Part shown: positions 14,646 through 23,713 of the stretch, in pieces | How positions within the stretch are numbered: position 1 is the stretch's first letter | How the letters are laid out: the number at the start of each line of letters is the position of its first letter | NCBI RefSeq assembly: GCF_900107135.1 | Contig: NZ_FNOV01000007.1 | Location: forward strand, 130,948-194,947 | Origin: Hymenobacter psychrophilus | GTDB taxonomy: Bacteria > Bacteroidota > Bacteroidia > Cytophagales > Hymenobacteraceae | DNA length: 64,000 nt | Reading direction: 5' to 3' | Notes under the pieces: generated by a model | Told to the model about the DNA's origin: nothing | Seen by the model: only the letters and a program-made list of their open reading frames with translations | The model's database searches: none | Program-made: the position numbers and the translations under genes

Positions 14646-16883
14646 ATGCAAGTCAAATGGGCTCCGAATGCCTTCGTGCGCCTCGTGCTGCCGCTAATGG
14701 CTGGCATCCTGACCTATTTGTACTATGGGCCGGCACTGCCCGTACTCTGGCCGTTACTGCTGGGACTAGGTGTGGTGTTTGCGGGCATGCAGTGGTGGGC
14801 GGCCCGACAGCCCCAACTAGGCCCAACCGATGCGGCGGGGCTGCTGGCCGTGCTGGTCCTGTACGTGGCTGGCCTCACGCTCACGCAGCAGGCCACCGAG
14901 AGCCGGGCGGCTGACCACCTGTACCACTTCGGCGGTGAAATAGAATTTTACCGGGCCGTGGTAGACGACTATACCGTGCGGCGGCCTGCCACCTACGCCA
15001 CGACTGTGCGGGTGTCGGCGGTGCGGGTGGCGGGGCAGTGGCGGCCGGCGGTGGGCGGCATTCGCGTGTCCATCCCGCTCACCGATTCGCTGCCGGCCCC
15101 GCAGTACGGCGACGTTTGGCTGGTGCGCGGCGCGCCGGCTCCGAGCAAGGCCCCGCTCAATCCCGGCGAGTTCGACTACCGTCGCTACCTGCAGTACCAC
15201 CAGATTTACCACCAGCAGTTTATCCATCCCGACCAGTACCAACGCATTGCTGTGGACCCGCCCAACCTGCTGCGGGCCGTGGCCATGCGGGCGGCGCGGG
15301 TGGTGGAGGGCGTATTCAAGCAGTACGTGGGGGCCAAGCGCGAATACGCGCTGGCGTCGGCGCTGGTGCTGGGCCTCAAAGACGATGTGGACCAGCAGAC
15401 TAAGGAGGCCTACGCCAACACCGGCACCACCCACATCATGGCCGTGTCGGGCCTGCAGGTGGGGCTGCTGTTTGGGGCCGTCAGCTGGCTGCTGGGGTTG
15501 CTGCCGGGGCGCCGCGGGCCTGTTATGCGGCTGGTTACGGCGCTGGTGGGGCTGGCCGTCATCTGGAGCTATGCCTTCCTGACGGGACTGTCGGCTTCGG
15601 TGCTGCGGGCGGCCGTCATGTTCTCGTTTCTGATTGTGGCCCGCGCTTTTGGCCGGCAGACTTCCATGTACAACCTGCTGGCCGTAGCCGCCTTTTTTCT
15701 GCTCTGCTACGACCCGTATTTGCTCTGCGATGTAGGGTTTCAGCTCTCCTTTCTGGCTGTGCTCAGCATCGTGTATCTGCAGCCGCGCATTGCCGCCTGG
15801 CTGCAGCCCAAGGCCTGGTTCCTGGAACGGCAGCGGCCCTGGCAGCCGCCGGCGGTGCAGCGGCTCTGGCGCTGGGCAGGCGTAAGTACCGATTGGCTGT
15901 GGCGGGCTACGGCGCTGTCGTTGGCGGCGCAGGTAGCCACGTTTCCGCTGGGGCTGTTCTACTTTCATCAGTTCCCGCTCAGCTTCCTGCTTTCTAACTT
16001 GGTGGCCGTCCCTATTTCTAGCTTGGCCGTGTACGTAGGCCTGGCGTTGCTGGTGCTCAAGGGCGTGGGGTGGGGGCTGGGCCTGTTTTCAGCCTCTCTG
16101 GCCCACGGTTTCGATTACCTGACCAAAGGCGTGGCCTGCGTATTCGAGTGGATGATCTGGTTCTTCAACGAATATATCTTCCTGATTGGGCGGGCCCTGC
16201 CCGGGGCGCTGGTGTCAGGCATCCACATCACGGCCCCGCAGGCCTGGCTGATATTCGGGGTGATTCTGGCCCTGCTGGCTTTTTTCTCATTGAAGAAACT
16301 GCAATGGCTGGCGCTGGCCTGCTCCTTTATGGGCGTGTTTGCTGGTAGCCGGGTGTGGGCCGCCCGCCGCCTGGCTACCAACGAGCAGCTTGTTGTGTAC
16401 AGCATCCCCCGCCGCTCGGTAGTGGGCTTCTGGCAGGGCGCCGCCGCCGACATTGTGCCCCTCGACTCGCTGCCGCTCACCGAAACCGAGCGCACCTACC
16501 GCATCGTGCCGGGCAGCATTGGGCGAAACGCCCGCCGCGTTAGCTACTGGCCCGGTTGGCAGCACGGCCCGGTGCCGGCCGTAGTGGCCGAGCCGGGGTT
16601 GGTACTAGCGGGTTGGCGGGGCCGGCAGCTGGCCTTTGTCAGCGGCCGGCTCAGCGGGAGCACCCGGCCGCTGCCGGGGCTGGTGGCCGTGGTGCTGCGC
16701 CGCAACGCCCGCGTGCAGCCCCCCGAGGTGGCCGCGCTGTTCGGCACCGCCCCGCGCATCGTCTTCGACTCAAGCTGCAAAAGCTGGTATGTGGCCCGCC
16801 AAGATTCGCTTTTCCGGGCTGCTGGTTTCCGCACGCATGATGTGGCGCTGGCCGGGGCCTTTACCGTGCAGATGGGGCAGTAG
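14646..16883 (+). CDS. ComEC/Rec2-family DNA uptake channel protein
   Basis: The 745-residue polytopic protein starts with two hydrophobic segments (15-60), then a DUF4131-like soluble part (about 95-210) with LNPGEFDYRRYLQYHQIYHQ. The Competence domain follows, with the hallmark TGTTHIMAVSGLQVGLLFG (about 258-276) and about eight more membrane segments to residue 550. The C-terminal 190 residues are soluble. I see no HxHxDH metallo-beta-lactamase motif there, unlike longer ComEC proteins such as B. subtilis. ComEC forms the inner-membrane channel for single-stranded DNA in natural transformation. Other competence genes are not adjacent. Confidence 0.88.
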   Translation: MQVKWAPNAFVRLVLPLMAGILTYLYYGPALPVLWPLLLGLGVVFAGMQWWAARQPQLGPTDAAGLLAVLVLYVAGLTLTQQATESRAADHLYHFGGEIEFYRAVVDDYTVRRPATYATTVRVSAVRVAGQWRPAVGGIRVSIPLTDSLPAPQYGDVWLVRGAPAPSKAPLNPGEFDYRRYLQYHQIYHQQFIHPDQYQRIAVDPPNLLRAVAMRAARVVEGVFKQYVGAKREYALASALVLGLKDDVDQQTKEAYANTGTTHIMAVSGLQVGLLFGAVSWLLGLLPGRRGPVMRLVTALVGLAVIWSYAFLTGLSASVLRAAVMFSFLIVARAFGRQTSMYNLLAVAAFFLLCYDPYLLCDVGFQLSFLAVLSIVYLQPRIAAWLQPKAWFLERQRPWQPPAVQRLWRWAGVSTDWLWRATALSLAAQVATFPLGLFYFHQFPLSFLLSNLVAVPISSLAVYVGLALLVLKGVGWGLGLFSASLAHGFDYLTKGVACVFEWMIWFFNEYIFLIGRALPGALVSGIHITAPQAWLIFGVILALLAFFSLKKLQWLALACSFMGVFAGSRVWAARRLATNEQLVVYSIPRRSVVGFWQGAAADIVPLDSLPLTETERTYRIVPGSIGRNARRVSYWPGWQHGPVPAVVAEPGLVLAGWRGRQLAFVSGRLSGSTRPLPGLVAVVLRRNARVQPPEVAALFGTAPRIVFDSSCKSWYVARQDSLFRAAGFRTHDVALAGAFTVQMGQ

Positions 16884-17066
16884 CGGGGGCGGGGCGCGCC
16901 CACTTACCGGAAACCAGCAACCGGGTTTTGGCTGTTGTTCGTATCATAGTAGCATCAATTTTGCTAGGTTTGAGTTTTCCGACCTTCTTTTGGCTCAGCC
17001 CGGCCCCGCTGTTTGCAGTTACCGGCCCCTTTGCTGGCTCCCATCATTGCCCCACCTACCCCGACT

Positions 17067-17879
17067 ATGGAAGACGCCCTCACCCAGGAACTGGAAGAAC
17101 TGCGCTATATCCGCTACGAAGCCCAGGACTCCATCGGCTACATTACGCTCAACCGGCCCGATAAGCGTAACGCACTCAATGCAAACGTAGTAACTGAACT
17201 AAAGCAGGCCTTTGCGTACGCCGAAGACGACGTCGACTGTAAAGTAATCGTGCTGCGGGCGGCGGGCGACGTATTCTGCGCCGGTGCCGATTTAGGCTAT
17301 ATCCAGGAGCTGCAGAACTTCGGCTACCAGGATAACCTGGCCGATTCCACCCACCTCATGCAGCTCTTCCACCAGATTTACACGCTTAACAAGGTGGTAA
17401 TCGGGCAGGTGCATGGCCACGCGCTGGCCGGCGGCTGCGGGCTGGCAACCATTTGCGACTTTGCTTTCACGGTGCCAGAGGCCAAATTCGGTTATACGGA
17501 GGTGAAAATCGGGTTCCTGCCGGCCATTGTCAGTATTTTTCTGCTGCGCAAAATTGGCGAAACCCGTACCAAGCAGCTGCTGCTCACCGGCGACGTAATT
17601 ACGGCCGATAAGGCCTTGGAGTATGGCCTCGTCAACTTCGTGGTGCCCCGCGAGGAGTTGGCCGACAGCGTGTACCGCTTCGCCCGCCGGCTGTGCGTCG
17701 AGAACTCGGCCCAGAGCATGGAAATCACAAAGGAAATGATGGCCCGCCTGCCCGAAATGCCCCTTGAAGACAGCCTGCGCTATGCCGCCCGCATGAATGC
17801 CGACGCCCGCAGCTCTGACGACTGCCGTCGCGGTATTGCCGCCTTCCTCAACAAAGAAAAGCTGACCTGGGATAATTAA
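17067..17879 (+). CDS. Enoyl-CoA hydratase/isomerase family protein
   Basis: The 270-residue crotonase-fold protein starts at ATG 17067 (MEDALTQELEELRYIRYE). Family marks are GYITLNRPDKRNALN, the first oxyanion-hole region DVFCAGADLGYI, and the second, GHALAGGCGLATICDFAF, followed by AKFGYTEVKIGFLPAI. The glutamate in YTEVKIG is at the usual catalytic place. It probably hydrates enoyl-CoA intermediates in fatty acid or branched-chain amino acid breakdown; methylglutaconyl-CoA hydratase is one option, but the substrate cannot be read from sequence. A TAGGTTTG box at 16965-16972 may be the -7 element of its promoter, without a good -33 partner. Confidence 0.85.
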   Translation: MEDALTQELEELRYIRYEAQDSIGYITLNRPDKRNALNANVVTELKQAFAYAEDDVDCKVIVLRAAGDVFCAGADLGYIQELQNFGYQDNLADSTHLMQLFHQIYTLNKVVIGQVHGHALAGGCGLATICDFAFTVPEAKFGYTEVKIGFLPAIVSIFLLRKIGETRTKQLLLTGDVITADKALEYGLVNFVVPREELADSVYRFARRLCVENSAQSMEITKEMMARLPEMPLEDSLRYAARMNADARSSDDCRRGIAAFLNKEKLTWDN

Positions 17880-18057
17880 ATAGCGCGGGGAGCAAGAACG
17901 GCGTGCTGGGCTTGACGGAGCATCTTTACTGCGTCGTTGTAGGGCTATTATTTAGTCAGAAATAGCGGTGTTTCGACCATACACAGTGTGATGAAATTTT
18001 TCATTCCCATTGCATTACCCGCTAAACTTTCTCGCATTTTCGCTGGTTAGGGCTACT

Positions 18058-18552
18058 ATGACAACCTTGGGTGCTGTGGCTGTAACGGCCGCTACTTTTC
18101 TGGGAATGGAGTTCGTGGCGTGGTTCATGCACCGCTTCGTGCTGCATGGGCCGCTGTGGTTTCTGCACCGCTCGCACCATGTGCGCCACCCGCACCGCTT
18201 TGAGCGCAACGACTTCTTCTTCCTCTTCTACGGGTCGCTTTCGATGCTGCTCATCGTGTTCGGCTCCGAAACCCATGATTTTCGGTTTTGGATGGGCGTG
18301 GGTATTGCCAGCTATGGTACACTGTATTTCTTTGTGCATGATGTGCTGATTCATGGCCGGCTGCGTTTCTGGCGCAAGTCGCGCAACACGTATCTGCGGG
18401 CCCTGAATATGGCGCACAAAATGCACCACAAAACTACCGGCCGCGATGGCAGCGAAGAGTTCGGTTTGTTGTGGGTGTCGCCCAGGTATTTCTGGCTGGC
18501 TCTGCGCCGCCCCGCACCTACCCGCGTGCTTAAAAGTAAAGCTGTTGGCTAA
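18058..18552 (+). CDS. crtZ: Beta-carotene hydroxylase CrtZ
   Basis: The 164-residue membrane protein has four histidine clusters of the CrtZ/sterol-desaturase type that bind two irons: HRFVLHG, HRSHHVRHPH, HDVLIHGR and HKMHHKT. Two to three membrane segments separate them (about 5-25 and 60-95). The enzyme adds hydroxyl groups at C3/C3' of beta-ionone rings, turning beta-carotene into zeaxanthin or canthaxanthin into astaxanthin. I start at ATG 18058 (MTTLGAVAVTAATF); the frame from 18010 adds an unneeded leader. It heads the carotenoid locus that continues with the MerR/B12 regulator, sigma factor, crtI, crtB and crtW. Confidence 0.9.
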   Translation: MTTLGAVAVTAATFLGMEFVAWFMHRFVLHGPLWFLHRSHHVRHPHRFERNDFFFLFYGSLSMLLIVFGSETHDFRFWMGVGIASYGTLYFFVHDVLIHGRLRFWRKSRNTYLRALNMAHKMHHKTTGRDGSEEFGLLWVSPRYFWLALRRPAPTRVLKSKAVG

Positions 18553-18653
18553 GCATTGAGGGTTTTCGAGCCCGATACCGCTAACAGCATCTGTTTCTCA
18601 CTTCCCTAAAAAAAAGCTAATAGCCAGCCGCTAACAGCTATCAGCTTAAAACA

Positions 18654-19565
18654 ATGGGCCACTTCTCCATTTCCGATTTAGAGCAGCTTTCGGGTGTAAA
18701 AGCCCACACGATTCGCGTGTGGGAGCAGCGCTACGGTATTTTGCGGCCCGCCCGCACCGCTACCAACATCCGCACGTATTGCGAAGACGATTTGCGCCGG
18801 CTGCTGAACGTAGCTTCCCTCTGCGACCGGGGCTACCGCATCTCCAAGGTGGCCGGCCTGAGCGAGCAGGAACTGTCTGCGGCCGTGCTCACGGGCAACG
18901 ATGCGGCCCACAACTACTGCCAGCGCGTGAACGGGCTGCTGGCCGCTATGCTGGCCATGGATGAGTGCCAGCTCGTGTCCCTGATCAATCAGGCCATCCA
19001 ACAGTTGGGTTTTGAAGATACGATACTGCGAGTGGCCTATCCATTTTTGCAGCGCATTGGTGTGATGTGGCAGGCTGGCACCGTAAATCCGGCGCAGGAG
19101 CACTTGATAACTAATTTGCTGCGCCAGAAGATGCTGGCGGCTACCGATGGGCTGCCACCGGTGGCGCCCAGTTCGGCTCAGCGCTGGGTATTGTTCCTGC
19201 CCGAGCGCGAAATGCACGAGCTGGCGTTGCTGTTTATGAACTACGTGCTACGGGCGCGCGGTCACCATGTGCTGTATCTGGGCCAGAATCTGCCCAGCGC
19301 CGAGTTGGAGGCTGTGTGCGCCTCCTACCAGCCCCACGCGCTGCTCACGGTGCTCACGGCCGTACCTGAGCGCGATGAGGTGGGCCGTTTTGTGGAGCAG
19401 CTCCGTCAGTACTGCCCGGGTACCCACCTTTACCTCTACGGCCCGCTGGCCCAGCTCGATTTTCCGCTGCCGTCAGAAACCACTCGCCTGACCCTGATTA
19501 CCGACTTTATTGCTTTGGCCGATGGTGCTGCGGCAGAGCCGGAACTCAACAGTTCAATCCAATAG
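18654..19565 (+). CDS. MerR-family regulator with CarH-like B12-binding domain
   Basis: The 303-residue protein has an N-terminal MerR winged helix (1-70; FSISDLEQLSGVKAHTIRVW) followed by a four-helix and Rossmann-like region as in CarA, CarH and LitR. The helix-bundle cobalamin motif W-x9-E-H is present (W139, E149, H150). The lower-ligand motif DxHxxG is degenerate (E186-M-H188-E-L-A191) but keeps the histidine. The histidine that follows the tryptophan in Thermus CarH is a glutamine here (Q140). Known CarH proteins bind adenosylcobalamin and repress carotenoid genes until light breaks the cofactor. Its place between crtZ and the sigma factor/crtIB suggests control of this locus. Whether it still binds B12 is open. 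Confidence 0.82.
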   Translation: MGHFSISDLEQLSGVKAHTIRVWEQRYGILRPARTATNIRTYCEDDLRRLLNVASLCDRGYRISKVAGLSEQELSAAVLTGNDAAHNYCQRVNGLLAAMLAMDECQLVSLINQAIQQLGFEDTILRVAYPFLQRIGVMWQAGTVNPAQEHLITNLLRQKMLAATDGLPPVAPSSAQRWVLFLPEREMHELALLFMNYVLRARGHHVLYLGQNLPSAELEAVCASYQPHALLTVLTAVPERDEVGRFVEQLRQYCPGTHLYLYGPLAQLDFPLPSETTRLTLITDFIALADGAAAEPELNSSIQ

Positions 19566-19782
19566 TTCAGGTTGGGCGTAACTACTTGGGCCGTTAGATA
19601 ATAATTACTGTTGTCCTGTCGTTTGCTGGTTGTTTGGCAAGTCTGCTGATGAATTGGTACCCGTACTTATTTCTGTGCTGACTATCTGCGTTTAAGGGCA
19701 ACACTAGCTGTTTTTAGACCTGATGCCATTGGGGGAAGCGAAATAAATGAGTGCATTCCCTTACTTTTTAGTGGTGGGTGCG

Positions 19783-19790
19783 TATATTTG
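19783..19790 (+). promoter_or_regulatory. -7 box of a probable sigma-factor promoter
   Basis: TATATTTG at 19783-19790 matches the Bacteroidota -7 consensus TAnnTTTG and lies 32 bases before the ATG at 19822. The -33 region is T-rich (TTACTTTTT) but lacks a clear TTG. Confidence 0.5.
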
Positions 19791-19821
19791 TTTAACATTT
19801 GGCCACCAAAAGCTAAACAGT

Positions 19822-20337
19822 ATGACCTCTCTAGAATTCACTGACCAAGTACAGAAGATTTCTTACTCGCTGAAGCCAGTGGCGATGAACCTTACCCGCG
19901 ACGCCGACGACGCCAAAGACCTTGTGCAGGAAACGCTACTCAAGGCCATGCTCAACAAGGACAAGTTCAAGACGGGTACCAATCTGAAGGCATGGTTGTA
20001 TACCATCATGCGCAACACCTTCATCAACAACTACAACAAAATAACCAAGCGTAACAGCAACATCGATAGCACAGAGTACTTTCAGTACTTTAATACCGAT
20101 GAAAATTACATTACTCACAACGGAGCTAGCTCCGATTTCGTAGTAACGGACATCAACGCGGCCATTGCCGGCCTTTCGGCCGATTACCGAACCCCGTTCA
20201 TGATGTACTACATTGGCTACAAGTACCTGGAAATTGCGGAAAAGCTGCAGATTCCGATTGGTACGGTTAAGAACCGAATCCACATCGCCCGCAAAGAGCT
20301 TAAGCAGGCGTTGAAGACATACGCCCCCGGCGTGTAG
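19822..20337 (+). CDS. ECF-type RNA polymerase sigma factor
   Basis: The 171-residue protein shows the two sigma-70 domains of an ECF factor: region 2 (about 10-80, DADDAKDLVQETLLKAMLN and GTNLKAWLYTIMRNTFINN) and region 4 (about 110-165, SADYRTPFMMYYIGYKYLEI followed by IPIGTVKNRIHIARKEL). Region 1 and region 3 are absent. It lies downstream of the MerR/B12 regulator and upstream of crtI, so it may direct transcription of the carotenoid genes, as CarQ does in Myxococcus; no anti-sigma gene is adjacent. ATG 19822 is chosen because a -7 box lies just upstream. A hairpin at 20376-20426 follows. Confidence 0.88.
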   Translation: MTSLEFTDQVQKISYSLKPVAMNLTRDADDAKDLVQETLLKAMLNKDKFKTGTNLKAWLYTIMRNTFINNYNKITKRNSNIDSTEYFQYFNTDENYITHNGASSDFVVTDINAAIAGLSADYRTPFMMYYIGYKYLEIAEKLQIPIGTVKNRIHIARKELKQALKTYAPGV

Positions 20338-20375
20338 GGAATAGGGAGAGAGTACAGACCCGCCCCGGGCGTATC

Positions 20376-20426
20376 ACGGGCCGCGGACTACGCTTCGCCT
20401 TTTGGGCGGCGTAGTTTGCGGCCCGT
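20376..20426 (+). terminator. Stem-loop terminator after the sigma factor gene
   Basis: An 18-bp arm ACGGGCCGCGGACTACGC (20376-20393) pairs with 20409-20426 with one mismatch, with an inner CGCC/GGGCG pair, followed by TGTCTT. This would separate sigma-factor transcription from crtI. Confidence 0.65.
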
Positions 20427-20517
20427 TGTCTTAACTGGTAAACCAAACTTCCGGGTCGGCTGTCGGTAGTATAGGGCAACTTAGCTTCGAAACCAGCAAA
20501 ATCCCATCTTTGCGCCT

Positions 20518-21993
20518 GTGAGCAAACACGTCATAGTTATCGGGGCCGGCTTCGCGGGCCTATCGGCGGCCACCACGCTGGCCCAGCAGGGCTGCCGCGT
20601 TACGCTGCTGGAAAAAAACGAGGGTCCTGGTGGCCGGGCACGGCAGTTTCAGGCCGAAGGGTTCACCTTCGATATGGGCCCGAGCTGGTACTGGATGCCC
20701 GACATTTTCGAGCAGTACTTTGCTAAGTTTGGCCGCAAGGTGAGCGACTATTACGATTTGGTGCGGCTCGATCCTTCGTACCAAGTAATATTTAAGGGGC
20801 CCGAAGCGGTAGATATTCCGGCGGCCATGAGCGAACTACGGGCGTTGTTCGAGCGGTTCGAACCCGGCAGCGGTGCCCGGCTGGATGAGTTCCTGCGTCA
20901 GGCAGCCTATAAATACCAGGTGGGCATCGGCAAGTTTGTGCACATGCCCGGCCGCTCGCTGCTCGAGTTTGCCGACCCGCGCCTGCTGGTAGATGCCGTG
21001 CGCCTCGATTTGTTGCAGAGCATGCACAAGCATGTGCGCAAGTTCTTCAAAGACCCGCGCCTGCTGGAACTGGTGGAATTCCCGATTCTGTTTCTGGGCG
21101 CCACTTCCGAAAACACACCGGCCCTGTACTCGCTCATGAACTACGCCGACCTGGCGCTGGGCACTTGGTACCCGATGGGCGGCATGCACAAAATTGTGGA
21201 AGGCATGGTGGCCCTCGCCCGCGAGCAGGGCGTGGAAATCGAATACAACGCAGCCGTGGAGCAGATTGTGGTGGAAAACGGCCGCACCACCGGCGTGCAG
21301 ACGGCCGCTGGCTTCCGGCCCGCCGACGCCGTGGTGGCCGGCGCCGACTACCACCACGCCGAGCAGCACCTGCTGGCCCCCGAGTGGCGTACCTATTCTG
21401 AGGATTACTGGGATAAGCGCACGATGGCCCCCTCGTCGCTGCTGTTTTACCTGGGCATAAACAAGCGCTTGCCCAACCTGCGCCACCACAACCTGTTTTT
21501 CGATGAGGACTTCGGCCTGCACGCCGAGGAAATCTATGAGAACCCGAAGTGGCCCAGCCGCCCATTGTTCTACGTGTCGGCTCCTTCGCAAACCGACCCT
21601 TCCGTAGCCCCCGAAGGCTCCGAAAACATGTTTTTGCTGGTCCCGGTGGCTCCTAACCTACCCGACCCCGAAACTACGCGTGAGCATTACTACAACTTCA
21701 TCATGGAGCGGCTGGAGCGGCACTGCGGCACCAGCATCCGCGATGCGGTGGTATATAAGCGCAGCTACGCCCACCAGGATTTCATCGACGACTACCACAG
21801 CTACAAGGGCAACGCTTACGGCTTGGCTAACACCCTGCGTCAAACGGCCATCCTCAAGCCCAGCCTCAAAAGCAAAAAAGTCAGCAACCTTTATTTCACC
21901 GGCCAGCTCACCGTGCCCGGTCCCGGCGTGCCACCGTCCCTTATTTCGGGCCAAGTAGTGGCAGGGGAGGTGATGAAGGAAATGAAAAATTAA
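20518..21993 (+). CDS. crtI: Phytoene desaturase CrtI
   Basis: The 491-residue flavoprotein begins at GTG 20518 with the dinucleotide-binding motif VIGAGFAGLSAATTLAQQG, then EKNEGPGGRARQF and FDMGPSWYWMPDIF. The C-terminal FAD contact of the family is seen as NLYFTGQLTVPGPGVPPSLI. CrtI introduces four double bonds into phytoene to give lycopene. Length is typical. A CATCTTTG box just upstream differs by one base from the Bacteroidota -7 consensus. The last codons and stop lie in an AT-rich inverted repeat shared with the spacer before crtB. Same strand and order as in other Bacteroidota carotenoid loci. Confidence 0.92.
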   Translation: MSKHVIVIGAGFAGLSAATTLAQQGCRVTLLEKNEGPGGRARQFQAEGFTFDMGPSWYWMPDIFEQYFAKFGRKVSDYYDLVRLDPSYQVIFKGPEAVDIPAAMSELRALFERFEPGSGARLDEFLRQAAYKYQVGIGKFVHMPGRSLLEFADPRLLVDAVRLDLLQSMHKHVRKFFKDPRLLELVEFPILFLGATSENTPALYSLMNYADLALGTWYPMGGMHKIVEGMVALAREQGVEIEYNAAVEQIVVENGRTTGVQTAAGFRPADAVVAGADYHHAEQHLLAPEWRTYSEDYWDKRTMAPSSLLFYLGINKRLPNLRHHNLFFDEDFGLHAEEIYENPKWPSRPLFYVSAPSQTDPSVAPEGSENMFLLVPVAPNLPDPETTREHYYNFIMERLERHCGTSIRDAVVYKRSYAHQDFIDDYHSYKGNAYGLANTLRQTAILKPSLKSKKVSNLYFTGQLTVPGPGVPPSLISGQVVAGEVMKEMKN

Positions 21994-22106
21994 AAATGCT
22001 GTTTCATTCCACAACTATCAGTTGAGGTATAGTGGGTAGGGATATAAGTTGGGCGAGGAATATAGGAGCAGTGAGTCGCACTGTTTTTAATTTTTAATTT
22101 TTAACG
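21981..22106. repeat. AT-rich inverted repeat between crtI and crtB
   Basis: AATGAAAAATTAAAAATGCTG on the left faces ACTGTTTTTAATTTTTAATT on the right as an imperfect inverted repeat. The left arm includes the last residues and stop codon of crtI. The same A/T word type occurs between ftsA and ftsZ and inside murC. Confidence 0.6.
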
Positions 22107-22118
22107 GTTAATTCTCTC

Positions 22119-22961
22119 TTGGACCACGTTGCCCTTTTCACCGAAACCAGCCGGGCGTGCAGCAAGCTGATTACCCAGCGCTACAGCACGTCCTTCACGC
22201 TAGGTATCCGCACGCTCGACCAGCGGTTTCACCTGCCGGTTTACTCGGTGTATGGCTTCGTGCGCTGGGCCGATGAAATTGTGGACACATTCCACGAGCA
22301 CGATAAGGCTGCGCTGTTTGCCGATTTTGAGCGCCAGACGTACGAGGCCCTGGATAAGCGCATAAGCCTCAACCCGGTGCTGCACGCTTTCCAGGATGTT
22401 GTGCACCAGTACGGCATCGACCGCGAGTTTATTGCGGCCTTCCTCTATAGTATGGAGATGGATCTTGACGACCGTAGTTACGACCAGTCGCTGTACAGCA
22501 AGTACATCTATGGCTCGGCCGAAGTGGTGGGGCTCATGTGCCTGCGCATTTTCTGCGAGGGCGACCAGCAGCAGTTCGATCAGTTGCGCGAGCCGGCCCG
22601 GCGGCTGGGTTCGGCCTTCCAGAAAATCAACTTCCTGCGCGATATTCGCTCTGATTACGAGGACCGGGGCCGGGTGTATTTTCCGGGCGTGGAGTACGCA
22701 CATTTCACCGACGCCGTGAAGCGCGATATTGAGGCCGATATCCGGGCCGATTTTGAGGCTGGCTACGCGGGTATTGTTCAGTTGCCGCGGGCAGCCCGGC
22801 TGGGCGTATACTTGGCCTATGTGTACTACTTGAAACTGTTCCACAAAATCCGGCAACTGCCGGCGGCCCACATTCAGGGGGAGCGGGTGCGGGTGCCTAC
22901 CAACACCAAGCTGCTACTGCTGCTGGGCTCGTGGCTACGTTACCGGATGGCTAAAATATAG
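22119..22961 (+). CDS. crtB: Phytoene synthase CrtB
   Basis: The 280-residue protein starts at TTG 22119 (DHVALFTETSRACSKL after the initiator). It has the two aspartate-rich motifs of the squalene/phytoene synthase family: DEIVD (52-56, in RWADEIVDTF) and DIRSD (near 175, in FLRDIRSDYEDRGR), plus YIYGSAEVVGLMCLRIF. The enzyme joins two geranylgeranyl diphosphates into phytoene, the first committed carotenoid step. The substrate could come from a polyprenyl synthase such as the one at 58460, using precursors from the IspH step encoded close by. It follows crtI by 125 bases. Confidence 0.92.
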   Translation: MDHVALFTETSRACSKLITQRYSTSFTLGIRTLDQRFHLPVYSVYGFVRWADEIVDTFHEHDKAALFADFERQTYEALDKRISLNPVLHAFQDVVHQYGIDREFIAAFLYSMEMDLDDRSYDQSLYSKYIYGSAEVVGLMCLRIFCEGDQQQFDQLREPARRLGSAFQKINFLRDIRSDYEDRGRVYFPGVEYAHFTDAVKRDIEADIRADFEAGYAGIVQLPRAARLGVYLAYVYYLKLFHKIRQLPAAHIQGERVRVPTNTKLLLLLGSWLRYRMAKI

Positions 22962-23075
22962 CTGAGCTGATGCCGAATTGCGTCAAATTTCGCTATTTGG
23001 CGTCATAATTGAAGTCTGCTTGGCCGGAGCAGCTGGTTAAGCGGCTTCGATTTCTGCCCCGCCTTTCTTTCTGCC

Positions 23076-23597
23076 GTGCTTAAGTACCTGTTCCTTACTT
23101 TCTTCCTGACTTTTTTCACGCTCGTGTCAACCGAAGCCAACCCCTACGCCCTGCCCAAGCTTCGCCAGCAGTACCAGCAGGCTGCCGCTAGCAAGGAAGC
23201 CGGCGAGAAATTTCATAAGCTGATGAGTGCCTACACCCGGCAGGACGCCGTGGTGCTGGCCTATAAAGCTGCCGCCGAGGCCATCCGCGCCCGCGATGCC
23301 TCCATGCTCAGCAAGCTCACCTACGTGCAGCAGGCCAGCAAGCAGTTCGAGCAAGCCGTGCAGCACGACCCCGCCAACGCTGAAGTTCGGTTTCTGCGCC
23401 TGAGCGTGGAAAGCAACCTACCCGCTTTTCTGGGCCTAAGCCAGCACGTGGATGAAGACCGGCAGTTTCTGATTAAAACGCTGCTCAACCATCCCAACTC
23501 AGGCCTCGATGCCGAGTCGTTCGGGCTGGTGCGCGACTTCTTGGTCGGGCGCGGGCACGTATCGGAGGCCGATGCTCAGAAGCTGGCGCGACTATAG
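23076..23597 (+). CDS. Secreted hypothetical protein next to crtB
   Basis: The 173-residue protein starts at GTG 23076 with a signal peptide (LKYLFLTFFLTFFTLVSTEA, cleavage near residue 22). The mature part is helical with a TPR-like stretch (KQFEQAVQHDPANAEVRFLRLSVESNLP). No enzyme motif is visible. It is probably periplasmic. A gene like this behind crtB may be co-transcribed, but I see no link to pigment synthesis in the sequence itself. Confidence 0.65.
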   Translation: MLKYLFLTFFLTFFTLVSTEANPYALPKLRQQYQQAAASKEAGEKFHKLMSAYTRQDAVVLAYKAAAEAIRARDASMLSKLTYVQQASKQFEQAVQHDPANAEVRFLRLSVESNLPAFLGLSQHVDEDRQFLIKTLLNHPNSGLDAESFGLVRDFLVGRGHVSEADAQKLARL

Positions 23598-23713
23598 CGC
23601 CAGTGCCGCCATCCGGCGGTTTTGTTATCCGGCTCTGTAGTGCCTTCAGGAGGCCTGCGGAGCCTTTTTGCTTGTCTAATTCTTCCTTTATTCTATTGTC
23701 TATTTCGCCGCCC

